Below, one piece after another: positions 24,750 through 36,300 of a stretch of 64,000 bases of DNA. The notes below the pieces were generated by a model. It searched no databases and had not been told where the DNA came from. It worked only from the letters and a program-made list of their open reading frames with translations. The position numbers and the translations under genes were made by a program. The stretch is taken from NCBI GenBank assembly GCA_022036555.1, contig CM039137.1, forward strand, positions 28,637,535 through 28,701,534. Direction: 5' to 3'. Numbering within the stretch: the first letter of the stretch is position 1; each line of letters begins with the position of its first letter. The stretch comes from Microstegium vimineum. Its lineage: Eukaryota; Streptophyta; Magnoliopsida; Poales; Poaceae.

Positions 24750-25170
24750 TGATTTATAGGTACCATTGGCATTGGAGGCTTGACTCAACGTGTTTCATAT
24801 TGTTTATCATATGATTGAGTCAAGTAGTGAAGCTTAATGCATATCTCATCCCATTGTCAAATCAAAAGAATGAAGTCCAAGTGCTACAACATACAAGTGC
24901 ATAATCAAGTTGTGGTGGTTTATTGGATTAATTGAAGGCTTGCAAATATTCAAGTTGAAGCTTGTTATTGATTGATCATGACCTATTAAAGGTATATTTC
25001 TTGTTGATCAAGTTTATTTGTGTGTGTATAAGATATTTGAATTGGATATACACACAGTGCATATGAGATGAATGAATTGGATACATATATATGCATTAGT
25101 TGCTTGCTACAAGTTGATTGAATGGATTAAATGCTTAGTAATCAAATTTGAGTTGATTTGGATGGATATG

Positions 25171-26458
25171 TGTCAGTGTTATGACCCGGGGGTCAAGACC
25201 ACCAACGAGTAAATTTGTATATCGCGTGCTCCCTCTCTCAAACGTGATGCAAGATGGACACAAGGTTTATCCTGGTTCGGGCGAAGAAGGCCCTACGTCT
25301 AGCGGGGGGAGGATGACTTGTATTATCTCGCACCCAAAGTGTGCTCGTACAGGGGGGGTACAAGCTGTGTTACACGGAGTCGGCCACCCGAGGGGTCGAT
25401 CGAGCGGCGGGGTGTGTGGAGTGTGGAGGTCAGAGCTGAACTGAGGTCCCTGGGAACGAAAGTCCGATCTCTGAGAACCAAAAGTCCCCTATACTCTACC
25501 TCGGCGTCCCCTTTTATAGACCAAGGGGAGGTCGGAGGGTACAGGGTCCTAACTGTAGAAGTATGGGCGGCGTATCCACGGCACAGTGTTGGCGGAGAGG
25601 CGTTGAGCACTGTGGCAGCATGGCCTTCCCGTCCTTCTAGTGTCCCCGGTCGCGGCGGTAGTAGAAGTCGTCGCAGCACAGCGTCCGTATGCGGGCACGA
25701 ATCCCACGGCTGAAGCGGGACGGGGCGGACGGGACGGCTTCCGTACCGGAGTTGTTAGAGAGAGAGGGGTCGAGCCCCCCGGTCGAGGGAGGGGGTCGAG
25801 CCCTGCGTGGTTCTATCGCGTTCCCGAAGTCGTCGTCGAGGGTCGCACTGTTCACTTTCCGAGGGGTACTGTTGGAGTCCGTACTCGCGTAGTGGCGACA
25901 GTGGCGGCGCAGTTGACAGGAGTCGGGGACTTGACAGGGAGTTGGCGGATTTGACAGCAGACGCGGGCGCCCATGTCGTTAGGTAGGTTCACTTTAACCC
26001 ATGCCGGGAGCAGTTGGGTTAATCGAGCACCTCGTCCGAGGGTCGTCCGTTCGACCGCTGGTCGAGGGGGAGGTCGAGGCATCGACGGGGTCGGAGAGGT
26101 CGACGTCGAGGTAGAGGTCGGGGTAGAGGTCGGGGGGTCGATCGTTCGACCCCTCGTCCGTCCTTCGTTCGTCGAGGTGGAGCCGGGGGGTCGTTCGCTC
26201 GCCCTCTCGGTCCGTCATCGAGGTGGAGCCCGTCGTCGAGGTGGAGCCGGGGGGTCGTTCGCTCGCCCCCTCGGTCCGTCATTTTTCGTCGAAGTGGGCC
26301 GGCCCGTGGCTTGTCGCCGCAGCTGGTGTAGAGGGGGCCCTCGAGTGATGGGCCGCATCTTACCGAGTAGTGGGCTGGTCCCTGCCTTAAAAATGGTTGC
26401 TATGTTTAGCGTTAATTTATCGAAGGGTTTAGGGTACCCCTTACCTTCTTACCCGACA
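25171..26458 (-). repeat. 3' LTR of the Tat element (left)
   Basis: 1288 bp, TGTCAGTG to CCGACA on the plus strand. On the minus strand it carries a clear TATA box TATAAAAG at 25518-25511. Compared with the right LTR it lacks one copy of an internal ~45 bp repeat (GTCGAGGTGGAGCCGGGGGG unit, near 26215-26280). Confidence 0.93.
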
Positions 26459-26459
26459 G

Positions 26460-26668
26460 TAGCCCCCGAGGCCCCAGAGGAGTGATTTAGAACTCCTCTA
26501 GGGGCTATGATACTCGTTTCTCGGAGGGAGTAAGGATTGCCCGGAGGTTTTGTCCTTGGCCTGCAGGGTTAGTGAGAAGTCCGATTCTCCGCGGGGTGCG
26601 TCGCGCGCACCCCGCGGGGGTAGCCCCCGAGGCCCCAGAGGAGTGGTTTAGAACTCCTCTGGGGGCTA
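26460..26668. repeat. Duplicated hairpin sequences beside the 3' LTR
   Basis: Two copies (26460-26507 and 26621-26668) of a phrase TAGCCCCCGAGGCCCC...GGGGCTA can each fold through AGAGGAGT and ACTCCTCT. Between them is a perfect 12 bp stem with a 5-base loop (CCGCGGGGTGCG at 26589-26600, its complement at 26606-26617). In the sense orientation they lie just before the 3' LTR. The short purine tract GGGGGCTAC at the LTR border may be the plus-strand priming site. Confidence 0.6.
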
Positions 26669-26759
26669 AAATACGTTGTATAGAGGGGTCTTTTAAGGAT
26701 ACCTGGAGACGTGGCGCCCTGTCGAGGGGTCGATTCCACCCCTTTCCCTGAAAAGAGAA

Positions 26760-27895
26760 GTGTTCGAGGGCGGCTGTCGAACCCTGCCGAGGGCCAACCT
26801 TCGCTCCCTCGAGCACCACTGGAGTCAGAGCGCCCCGCCCGAGAGGTCGACTCTGTCTGCCAGGTTACGAGTTTTTCGACCCTCTTTCGTCGAGGGGTGC
26901 TGTGCGTAGTCGGGCCCTCGAGCCCTCGAATGGCTAGGCCTTCACTACCTCATAGCGTCCTTCCCACGAATCCTTTCGTTCGGATTGTGGGGTGAAGAGC
27001 ATCGTACTATCCTCGTTAGGACGAGCCCGAAGTCCTCGGTGAGCTGTTCTCGGGCATGAGTCCATTAGAAATGGTGCCCTGTACGGGTAAAAATCCGAGT
27101 GAGGACTCGTACCCCGTTCGATAGGGGTCGACTAGTGGCCCGGAGGCGTCCTCATTGTTAAGCAAGCCGTACGGCTTACTAAGCACGACCAAGTGGATCA
27201 CCAAGGTGCCAACCCCATTCGATAGGAGTTGGTGGCTCGATGCCTCCCAGCGTAGGGATCCTTATGTGTTCCTAGGTATGCCTCGGATATGTCCCAGGGA
27301 GCCTCGAGAGTTCGTTCTTGAGCTGTCGGGACATCCCTGACTCGTGTACTCGAGGGCGGCTGTCGAACTCCGTTAGTGGAGCCAGCCTTCGCTCCCTCAA
27401 GATTTGGGGGTGGACCGGAGTCCGTTAACCATGGGTCCTTCCTGACCTCAGGTACTCGAGGGTGGCTATCGAACCCTATATAAGGGCCAGCCTTCGCTCC
27501 CTCAAGATTTGACGGATGGTTCGTCATCCGACGCTATCCTGAGGAGGAGTCCGACCTTGTGGACCGCCGAGGGGAAAAGCAGGTGGTTGTTGTATTGAAC
27601 TTGGGGACATACCTATGTCGGAGCTCTCGAGGGAGGTTGTCGAACCCCCGGACGGGCCAGCCTTTACCCCTTCGAGGCCGTGGAACGAACTGCAGTTGAC
27701 GACCCGAGGCCCCGTCAGGCCTCGGGTACTCGAGGGGGGCTATTGAGCCCGTTCGTAGGCCGGCCTTTGTCCCCTCGAGATTTTGGGGGTGGACCGAGGT
27801 CCTAACCGGAGGTCATTTCTGGCCTCGGGTACTCGAGGGTAGCTGTCGAACCCTCTTTCGAGGGCCAGCTCTCGCTGCCTCAAGATTCCTTACCC
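26760..27895. repeat. Degenerate array of ~50 bp GAGGG/CCCTC repeats
   Basis: At least six copies of a unit of the form TCGAGGGNGGCTNTCGAACCC, spacer, GCCAGCCTTCGCTCCCTC, near 26765, 27349, 27463, 27627, 27732 and 27832. Each unit can pair its own ends. Short ORFs here are by-products of the repeat. It lies between the 3' LTR and the antisense gene of the Tat element. Confidence 0.6.
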
Positions 27896-28099
27896 TCGAA
27901 GACGACGTTTCCGGCCGCGCGCCTTTTTAGGCGATGTCCGTTCGGCGCAACGGTGGCGGTCGCAGGGCGGAGTGCGGCGCGGAGCCCGATGATGGGACGG
28001 GATGCCTTATCTTGGAGGAATACGAGGAGGGGAGTACAGGCGAATTAAATGCGAAGATTCTCTTGCCTGTTTGACGGATCCGTCCGTTGGCCTCCCGCG

Positions 28100-28108
28100 T
28101 ATAAGTAG
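28100..28108 (+). promoter_or_regulatory. TATA-like box for the antisense gene
   Basis: TATAAGTAG on the plus strand about 200 bases before the ATG at 28301, followed by a CT-rich and then GAGAGAGA-rich leader. It is the only good TATA match just upstream of the antisense gene. Function is inferred from position. Confidence 0.4.
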
Positions 28109-28300
28109 CGAAGGTGAGGAGTCGGGTGCTCTTTCCGCGCACTTGCCTTCCTGGCCTCCTTGCCTTCGTCTTCCTTGCCTTCTTCTCTCCGCTTCTGCCT
28201 TAGGCATCCCGCGAGCCGGAACTCTGCGCGAGCGAGAGAGAGAAAGAGAAAGATAGGGAACGTACTGTCTGCCCCTAAGTCCGAGCAATCCACCGTCCGT

Positions 28301-31300
28301 ATGGCCAATTTCGAGCTCGTCGGCGCCGATGACTGGCCCGCCTCTTCGGTCCGTCACTCGCATCTGGCGGGGTTGGTGGAGAGTGGTCTTCTCCGGCCCG
28401 TTACCACGGCGGAGAGGCCGGAGTGGATAGTTCCGCCACGGGACCACGCCGAGCCCAACCCGCCGGAGGGGTACGTGGTGTCGTTCGAGGTCTTCCACCG
28501 GGCGGGACTGGGTGCCCCACCCAGCCGCTTTCTGCGCGCGCTCCTCTACTACTATGGCGTGGAGCTCCAGCACCTCACCCCCAACGGCGTCAGCCAGGCG
28601 GCGGTCTTCGCCGCGGTGTGCGAAGGCTACCTGGGGATCGAGCCCCACTGGGAGTTGTGGCTCCACATCTTCAAGGCCAGCATCTTCCACGCCTCGGTCA
28701 CCAGTGGTACCCGCCGGAGGGTCAGGGCCGGGTGCTGCAGCATCTCCGTCAAGCGGACAAAGTGTTGGCTTCCGGCGAAGCCGTCCTCGAGCCACTCCGG
28801 ATGGCACTCCGGGTGGTTCTACCTGAGGAATGACGACGATCTGCTCCCGACGGATGGGGGTACGGCATCCCGACGGACAAGCAGAACCGCCTCGACGGCT
28901 TACTGGACGCGCTCAAGCGTCTGAAGGAGAAGGGGCTTACGGCGGAGATCGTCGCGTCGGCGTTCCACCGTCGGCGGGTCGTGCCACTGATGACTCGACC
29001 CCTCCGCATCGACGAGATGGGTCCGGGGGTCGATCTCTCGGGCTGTCGCTTCGTCGAAGAAGAACTGGCCCCGGGCAGGGTGGTCAGCCGCGTCCGCCGC
29101 TTCTTCGCGGGGTCGTTCGACCCCAAGAACATCGCGAAGATCCCCATGAAGCTGGACGAGGGCTTCTTTGAGCTGGTAAGGTCCTTTCCTCCGGTCAGAG
29201 TCCTCGCGTTCGCCCCTTCCGTCCTCTCTATTCGTGCTCTAACTGCCTTGCATTCCGCAGGGGAATGTGTCCTACCGCCCCTCGCCTCTGCCGGTGAAGG
29301 AGGGTCGGGCCACGAAGGAGGCGAATCGCCTCCGCGCGGAGAAGCAGAAGTCCGACAAGGACAAAGCCAAGGCGAAGACGTCCAAGAGGGCCCGGGAGAG
29401 AGAGCTGAGAGATCAACGGCGGGCCCGCCAGAGGCGGGAGGGCCTCGAGGAGGAGTTGTCGCCCTCGGAAGAGGAGGACGAGGAGGATGATGAGGAGGAG
29501 GTGACGGCGCCTGAACAGGCGGCCGTTGTAACTGGTGGAGGGGAGGGGTCGACCTCGATGTCGGCCCCTTCCGTCGAAGCTGGGCCGCGGGCGGAGCGCC
29601 CCGTGGCTTCTCAGGAAGTCGTGCCGCGGCAGACGCGCTCGCAGACATCGCGGTCCTCGTCGGGGGGGTCGACCGAGCGAGCCCCCGACGCCCGCCGCGT
29701 CGAGCGCACAGGTGCCGGTTTCGTCGGCGCAGGCGGGGACGGGCAAGGGAACGAAGGTGGCGTCGCCGTCGGGGGGTCGATCGAGCAGGCCCCCGACACC
29801 TGTTGCGTCGAGCGCACGGGCGCCGGGCCCGTCGGCGCATGTGGGGGCCGGAAAGGACACGACGGTGGCGCCGCCGGCCCCTGTCCGGGAGACGGTGCCG
29901 AGAACCGCCTCGACCCCCGCCCCCCGGGCGGTGGTGCTCAAGGGTTCAACCAGCCCGACGGTCACTGCGCCGAAGCGCCGGGCTCCGAGGGGGTAAGTCG
30001 CTTTCGTGGACGTGGTCTGTATTTATTTTCTTTCTGTCGATAACGACCCATGCTTATCGTTGCACACGTGTCTCTTTTTCAGGTCGAAGCGCCCGCAGGG
30101 AGCCGCGCCCTTAGCCCCTGCCAAAAAGCTGAAGGTGGGGGCAGCGGTCCAAGCAGCCGCCAAGGTTGGTCCTGCCGCCCCGCCCCCTTCGACGCTTACC
30201 CCGGAGGCGGCATGGGCAGCCACGGCCCAGGAGGCGATGGCGCGAGGGAAGGCGCAGGGGGCCTCGGCGTCCACTCAGACGATGGAGGAGGCGTGCCCGC
30301 CGGCGGTGGTCGCCGAAGCGACGGTCGTGGCGCCCACGCGGCCGTCGGAAGAAGTCGTACCTGGCGCCCCGGGGGGCGCGGAGCTTCCGCCGACGGCGGT
30401 CATGGCCGAGGAGGTGGAAGTGGTCGGGCCCCAGGCTCCCGTGAACGAGGGGGAGGCCCCGGCTCACCCAACGCCGGGGCGCTGGCCCGAGGGCCTAGCT
30501 GCGCTGGAGGCTCGACTCTAGCTCGAACGCGAGGGCACGACTGCCGCCGCGCCCGAGGGCCTCTCGACGACGCCGGAGCTCGAGGCGGGGGGTTCGGTCG
30601 AGCGCGCCGAGGGAACGCCCGCGCCGGCGCAGGGCGGGATGTTGATGGAGTCCACCCCCGCCCAGGTGGACGAGATGGTGGCCGAGCTGGTGGACCCGGC
30701 GGGAATGGCCATCGTCGCGGCTCCTCGGGCGGAGCCGGAGGTGGCTCGGCCTCCCCTCGAGGTTGGGGGGCCGATGTCTCGAGGTAAGCCATACTTTGAC
30801 TTACTCGGGACGTAGTGGGTTTTCCTTGCTGGGTATTTACTTTCTCGCTTCATCGCGCAGGGCCGTCCTTCTGGCCGGGGTCTTCATCTACCAGTGGCGA
30901 CGGCTTGGTGGGGCCATCGACGTCCTCGCGAGGCGGCCCAGAGGACGGGAGAGGGCAGGCGGAAGAAGCCTCGCCCCTTTCCGACGGGAGAGGGCAGGCG
31001 GAAGAAGACGGTCGAGCAGCAAATCGCCGCCCGCAGCGCGGCGTGGGGTCAGGAGGTTCTCGAGCTGACGGACCCTCGAGACCCCGAGCGTCTTTTCCTC
31101 ACGCTCGACGACCAGGCCGAGCTCCGACGGTGGGAACACGTCGAGGAGTACCGGGCCTTGTTTGAGCGTTCGGTACGTCGTGCTGCGGAGGTCGCCGCCG
31201 CGGACATACGCGAGGGAATGGAGGTAGGTTTTGTTCTACCTTAAATTGTGTTCGACTTGTCTGGTTTCTGATCGTTGACGGTCTTCGTTTTTTGTCCTCG

Positions 31301-32472
31301 TCAGTCGCTGCGGGTGAGGTCTTACGAGAAGTCCCAGTACATTCTTCGGGTACAGGGACAACTCTCGACCCTCCGCGCCTCGCTGGACAGGGCGGGGGAT
31401 GAGGTCGCCCGCGCGAAAGCTGAGATGGCGGCTGTCCAGAAGGATGCCGAGTCGAAGGTCGCTCATGCGAAGGCCGGCTACGAGGCCATCCAGAAGGAAG
31501 CCTGGACGGCCCTGCAGGCGGCACAGACGAAAGTCGACTTCGCCCTTCAGTCCTCCATCACCGTCGGGCAGGAGCGGGATGCTACCCTCGAGGCCAAGCG
31601 CAAGGCCGAGGAGGAGGCCGTCCGGCTGAGGGAGGAGCTGGCCCGGGCGAGCGAGAGCATCCGAGGGCTCCGGGGAGACCTCGATGCCGTCTCCCATGAG
31701 CGCGACGCTCTGGCCACCTCGGAGGAGAAGGCTCGGACCCGCGCGACCTCCTTGGGCGTAGTGGCGATGAACCAGAAGAGGTCCCTTGATGACGCAGGCA
31801 GAACCATCGAGGGCCTCGAGGCCAAGGTCAAGGATCAGTCCTCCGACCTTGTCGCCGTCCGCCGCTAGCTCGAGGAGACTGAGCGGGCCTACTCCACCTT
31901 GGACGTGCAGGCCCAAGGTGAGTGCTTCGAGGGTGTTGCAGAATCTGTCCTGCCTCAACCCTCTTTCTGCTTTTTTGGGTTCTGACTGTTGCGTGCTTGT
32001 TTTGGCAGAGCTTGCGAAGGAGAACGCCCGCGCCCACAAGGACCTGGACAATCTTCAGGGCCTCCTCGGCACCGAGGCGAACTTCAACGCGACGCTTGCG
32101 GCCGCCATCAACACCTTCTGCAACGACCTCTCGGTCAAGCCGGAGCCGGAGGTCGAGGGGGATGCTCGAGGGGACTCCCTGCTGCGCCGCTTCTACTCCA
32201 TGACGCGGGGGGTGACGGAGAACGTCCGAGCCGCCCTGCATGTGGGCGTGAAGCGGGCCCTCGCGGTCGTCAACTCACTCTACGACGTGGACCTGAACCT
32301 CGTTGTCGACGGGTTCGCCACCGACCCGAAGCTGACCGAGGAAGAGAACGACGCGAAGTGCCAGGAGTTGATGGATCACGCTGAGGTGCCTGGAGGCCTA
32401 CTTGCGAGACTCTTCGAGCCCGAAGTGATCCCCTCGGTGGACGAGCAGCCCTCGGAAGGTGTCGGCGGGTAG
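28301..32472 (+). pseudogene. Antisense multi-exon gene of Tat element (putative gypsy-type transposon family)
   Basis: Runs opposite to gag-pol. Exons with GT-AG borders: 28301-29175, 29261-29992, 30083-30783, 30861-31223, 31305-31917 and 32009-32472 (stop TAG). The N-terminal third (MANFELVGADDW, GLVESGLLRPV, PPRFL-like RFLRALLYYYGVEL, LGIEPHWELWLHIF, GWHSGWFYLRN) matches the plant family Pfam calls putative gypsy-type transposon (PF04195). A Lys/Glu-rich then Pro/Ala-rich middle follows, then a long coiled coil in exon 5 and a conserved tail (FNATLAAAINTFCNDL, RRFYSMTRGVTENVRAAL). The molecular function is unknown. The copy is broken: frameshifts near 28840, 29665 (a run of 7 G) and 31000, and TAG stops at 30519 and 31866 that look like former CAG codons. 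Confidence 0.8.
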
Positions 32473-32614
32473 TCCCGGGCCTGCGAGCCATATCTGGACA
32501 AGAAGGTCCATGTAATAATTAGGCTTTTGTACTGATACAATGCCAAGCCCCCGAGGGATTTTTGTGTATAATGCATTTTGATCGAGATGCACATAATTAT
32601 TTTTGTTTTTTCAA

Positions 32615-33312
32615 GCTCTCCCTGCTTTTCTTTGCCTAAGTCGACGCTTGTGAACTAAGTGTTCGACGCACGCTCGTATCCCTGGAAGGGGGGTGGCGAG
32701 CGGGGATACCGTAGCCCTGGGGCGTAGGTGAGTCCCTGGCTCGACGACACCCTCGACCCTTAGGGAGTTCGAGGCGCCTTTGCTTAGTTATGAAGCGTAC
32801 TCGAGGGAAAGAACGAGAGGGAGAGTCGAGTTTCGAAAAAACGTTCGAGTTTTTCGGGGACCTAGGAGGGGGTGCCCCCCTGTTAGCCCCCGAGGGAGGC
32901 TCGACTTTGCTGAGGCAAAGTCGAGGCTACCTTAGTGCTATAGACGGGTTCGTCTCGTTATTTCTACTTCTCGGGCTCTCTCTGCTTTTCTTTGCCTAAG
33001 TCGATGCTTGTGAACTAAGTATTCGACGCACGCTCGTATCCCTGGAAGGGGGGTGGCGAGCGGGGATACCGTAGCCCTGGGGCGTAGGTGGGTCCCTGGC
33101 TCGACGTCACCCTCGACCCTTAGGGAGTTCGAGGTGCCTTTACTTAGTTATGAAGCGTACCCGAGGCGAAGATCGAGAGGGAGAGTCGAGTTTCGAAAAA
33201 ACGTTCGGGTTTTTCGGGGACTTAGGAGGGGGGTGCCCTCCTGTCAGCCCCCGAGGGGAGCTCGACTTTGTCCAGGCAAAGTCGAGGCTACCTTCGGGCT
33301 GTGAACGAACGT
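32615..33312. repeat. 360 bp tandem duplication in the Tat element
   Basis: Two head-to-tail copies exactly 360 bp apart, starting GCTCTCCCTGCTTTTCTTTG (32615) and GCTCTCTCTGCTTTTCTTTG (32975). They lie between the ends of the antisense gene and of pol, where transcripts from both strands would converge. Both copies share TCGAGTTTCGAAAAAACGTT. Confidence 0.85.
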
Positions 33313-33387
33313 GAAATGTGTTTCGAGAACATTTTATTCATTCGAGAATTTGTACATAAATGCGAAAATGTACAAGGCCCTGGGGCC

Positions 33388-36300
33388 TCAAGGATAGAAG
33401 CGACGTAGCTGTTCGATGTTCCATGCGTTGGTGAAGATCTCGATCTTTGCGTTCTTCAGTTTGTAAGTGCCGGGCTTCAGCACCTCTGCCACGATGAAGG
33501 GTCCCTCCCAAGGTGGTGTCAACTTGTGACGCCCCTTGTTGCTTTGTCGACGGCGCAGAACGAGGTCGCCGACGTTGAGGTCCCTTTTGCGCACGTTTTT
33601 GTCGTGGTAGCGCCGCAGCGTTTGCTGGTACTGTGCCGACTTGAAGAGGGCCATGTCACGGGCTTCCTCGAGCTGGTCGAGGGAGTCCTCTCGGGCTACC
33701 ATGTTGGCTTGCTCGCTGTAGGCTTTCAGTCGAGGGGGCCCGTACTCGAGGTCAGTGGGGAGGACGGCCTCGGACCCATAGACCAAGAAGAACGGAGAGA
33801 ACCCCATGGCTCGACTCGGTGTCGTTCGGAGACTCCATAGCACAGCGGGCAGCTCCTCGACCCATCTCCTACCATGCCTGTTCAGCCGATCGAAGATCCT
33901 TGGCTTGAGGCCCTATAAAACCATACCGTTGGCGCGCTCGACCTGACCGTTAGTTCGAGGGTGGGCAACTGCGGACCAATTCACCCTGATGTGGTGATGG
34001 TCACAGAAGTCCAGGAACTTTTGGCCGGTGAACTGTGTGCCGTTGTCGGTGATGATGACGTTGGGGACCCCGAAGCGGTGGATGATGTCGGTGAAGAATA
34101 GCACGGCTTGTCGAGACTGGATGTTGGCGATGGGTTGAGCCTCGATCCATTTCGAGAACTTGTCGATAGCCACGAGAAGGTGAGTGTGCCCACCCTTGGT
34201 TCTTTTCAGGGGGCCGACCATGTCGAGCCCCCATACTGCGAACAGCCAAGTTATGGGTATCATCTGAAGAGCTTGGGCGGGTAGGTGGGTCTGCCTCGCG
34301 TAGAATTGGCATCCCTGGCAGGATCGAACGAGTTTGGTGGCGTCGTTGACGGCCGTCGACCAGTAGAAGCCCTGTCGAAAGGCACTTCCTACCAGCGTTC
34401 TCGGCGCCGCGTGGTGGCCACAAGCCCCCGAGTGTAGGTCCTTCAGCAATGCCCTCCCCTCCTCGAGGGTGAGGCAGCGTTGAAGTACACCCAACGGGCT
34501 TCGTCGATATAGTTCGCGGCCATCCCCGTATAGGACGTAGGTTTTGGCACGTCGAGCTACTCGACGGGCTTCCGTGCGGTCTTCCGGGAGTTCGCCTCGC
34601 GTTAGGTACTCGAGGTAAGGCGCGCGCCAATCCGTCGGAGGGGTTGGCGCTGCGACGGCCCCGTCGATCTCCATGACCTCTCCCCCGCTCGAGGGGGGAT
34701 CGGTCGAGGGGGGTGGGCCGACCCCTTGCTCGACGGCGGGAGCCCCCGAGCCCAGGTCGATGGATTTCGTGTGCAGATCCCTCGAGAAGATGTCGGGAGG
34801 GACCGTGCCTCGAGTAGACGCGATTTTGGCCAGCTCGTCGGCAGCTTCGTTGTACCGACGGGCTACGTGGTTGAGCTCGAGGCCGTAGAACTTGTCCTCG
34901 AGCCTTCGGACCTCCTTGCAGTAGGCTTCCATCTTAGGGTCATGGCAGCTCGAGTCTTTCATCACTTGGTCGATCACCAACTGAGAGTCCCCTCGCACGT
35001 CGAGGCGTCGAACCCCGAACTCGATGGCGATGCGCAGGCCGTTGACGAGGGCCTCGTACTCGGCGACGTTGTTGGAGGCGGGGAAGTGGAGGCGGATGAC
35101 ATAGCGCATATGGACCCCTGAGGGTGATATGAATAGCAATCCGGCGCCTGCTCCCGTCTTCATCAATGATCCGTCGAAGTACATGACCCAGAGCTCGCTT
35201 TGGACCTGCGCTGGGGGTAGTTGGGTGTCGGTCCATTCTGCAACGAAATCTGCCAGTACCTGAGATTTGATAGCCTTCCGAGGGGCATAGGAGAGGGTCT
35301 CCCCCATGAGCTCGGCGGACCACTTGGCGATCCTTCCCGATGCCTCCCGGTTCTGGATTATCTCTCCGAGGGGGAAAGATGAAACCACAGTGACCGGATG
35401 GCCCAGGAAATAGTGTTTGAGCTTGCGCCGAGTGAGGACGACCGCGTACAGCAGCTTCTGGATGTGGGGGTACCTCGTATTGGTCTCGAAAAGGACCTCA
35501 CTCACGAAGTAGATAGGCCTCTGAACCGGCAGGGCGTGCCCTTCCTCTTCCCTCTCGACCACTATGACCGCGCTGACTACCTGGGTAGTTGCTGCGACAT
35601 AGAGCAGGAGGGGCTCGGCTGGACTCGGGGGTACCAAGACCGGGGGCAAAGTGAGCAAGGCCTTGAGCCTCGAGAGCGATTCCTCGGCTTCGGTGGTCCA
35701 CGCGAAGTGTTCCGTCTTCTTCAGGAGGCGGTAAAGGGGTAGGGCCTTCTCTCCGAGCCTCGAGATGAAGCGACTGAGGGAGGCGAGGCACCCAGTAACC
35801 CTTTGCACGCTCTTGAGGTCGTTGATCGGGCCCATCCTCATGATGGCGGTTACCTTCTCGGGATTGGCCTCGATGCCGCGCTGGGAAACTATGTACCCTA
35901 AGAGCATGCCTCGGGGGACCCCAAAGACGCACTTCTCAGGATTTAGTTTTATGCGATTAGCCCTGAGGCACCCAAACGCGATCTTGAGGTCTCCGACCAG
36001 GTTTCCGACTGTTCTGGACTTGACCATGATGTCATCGACGTAGGCCTCGACGGTCGGCCCTATTTATTTCCCGAAGACGTGGAGCATGCATCGCTGGTAG
36101 GTGGCCCCGGCATTCCGCAAGCCGAAGGGCATGGTGAGGTAGCAAAACATGCCGAAGGGAGTGATGAAGGAGGTCGCGAACTGATCGGACTCCTTCATCT
36201 TTATTTGGTGGTAGCCGGAATACGCATCAAGGAAGCAAAGGGTTTCACATCCCGAAGTGGAATCTACTATTTGATCGATGCGTGGTAAAGGAAAAGGAAC

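Noticed and set aside
25318..26485. ORFs inside the Tat LTRs, repeated at 40072-41107
   Set aside because: They occur identically in both LTRs and are parts of a non-coding repeat with no domain.
28749..29965. Long minus-strand ORFs across the antisense gene of the Tat element
   Set aside because: Compositional shadows rich in Arg, Pro and Ser. The plus-strand frames carry the domain, coiled coil and intron borders.
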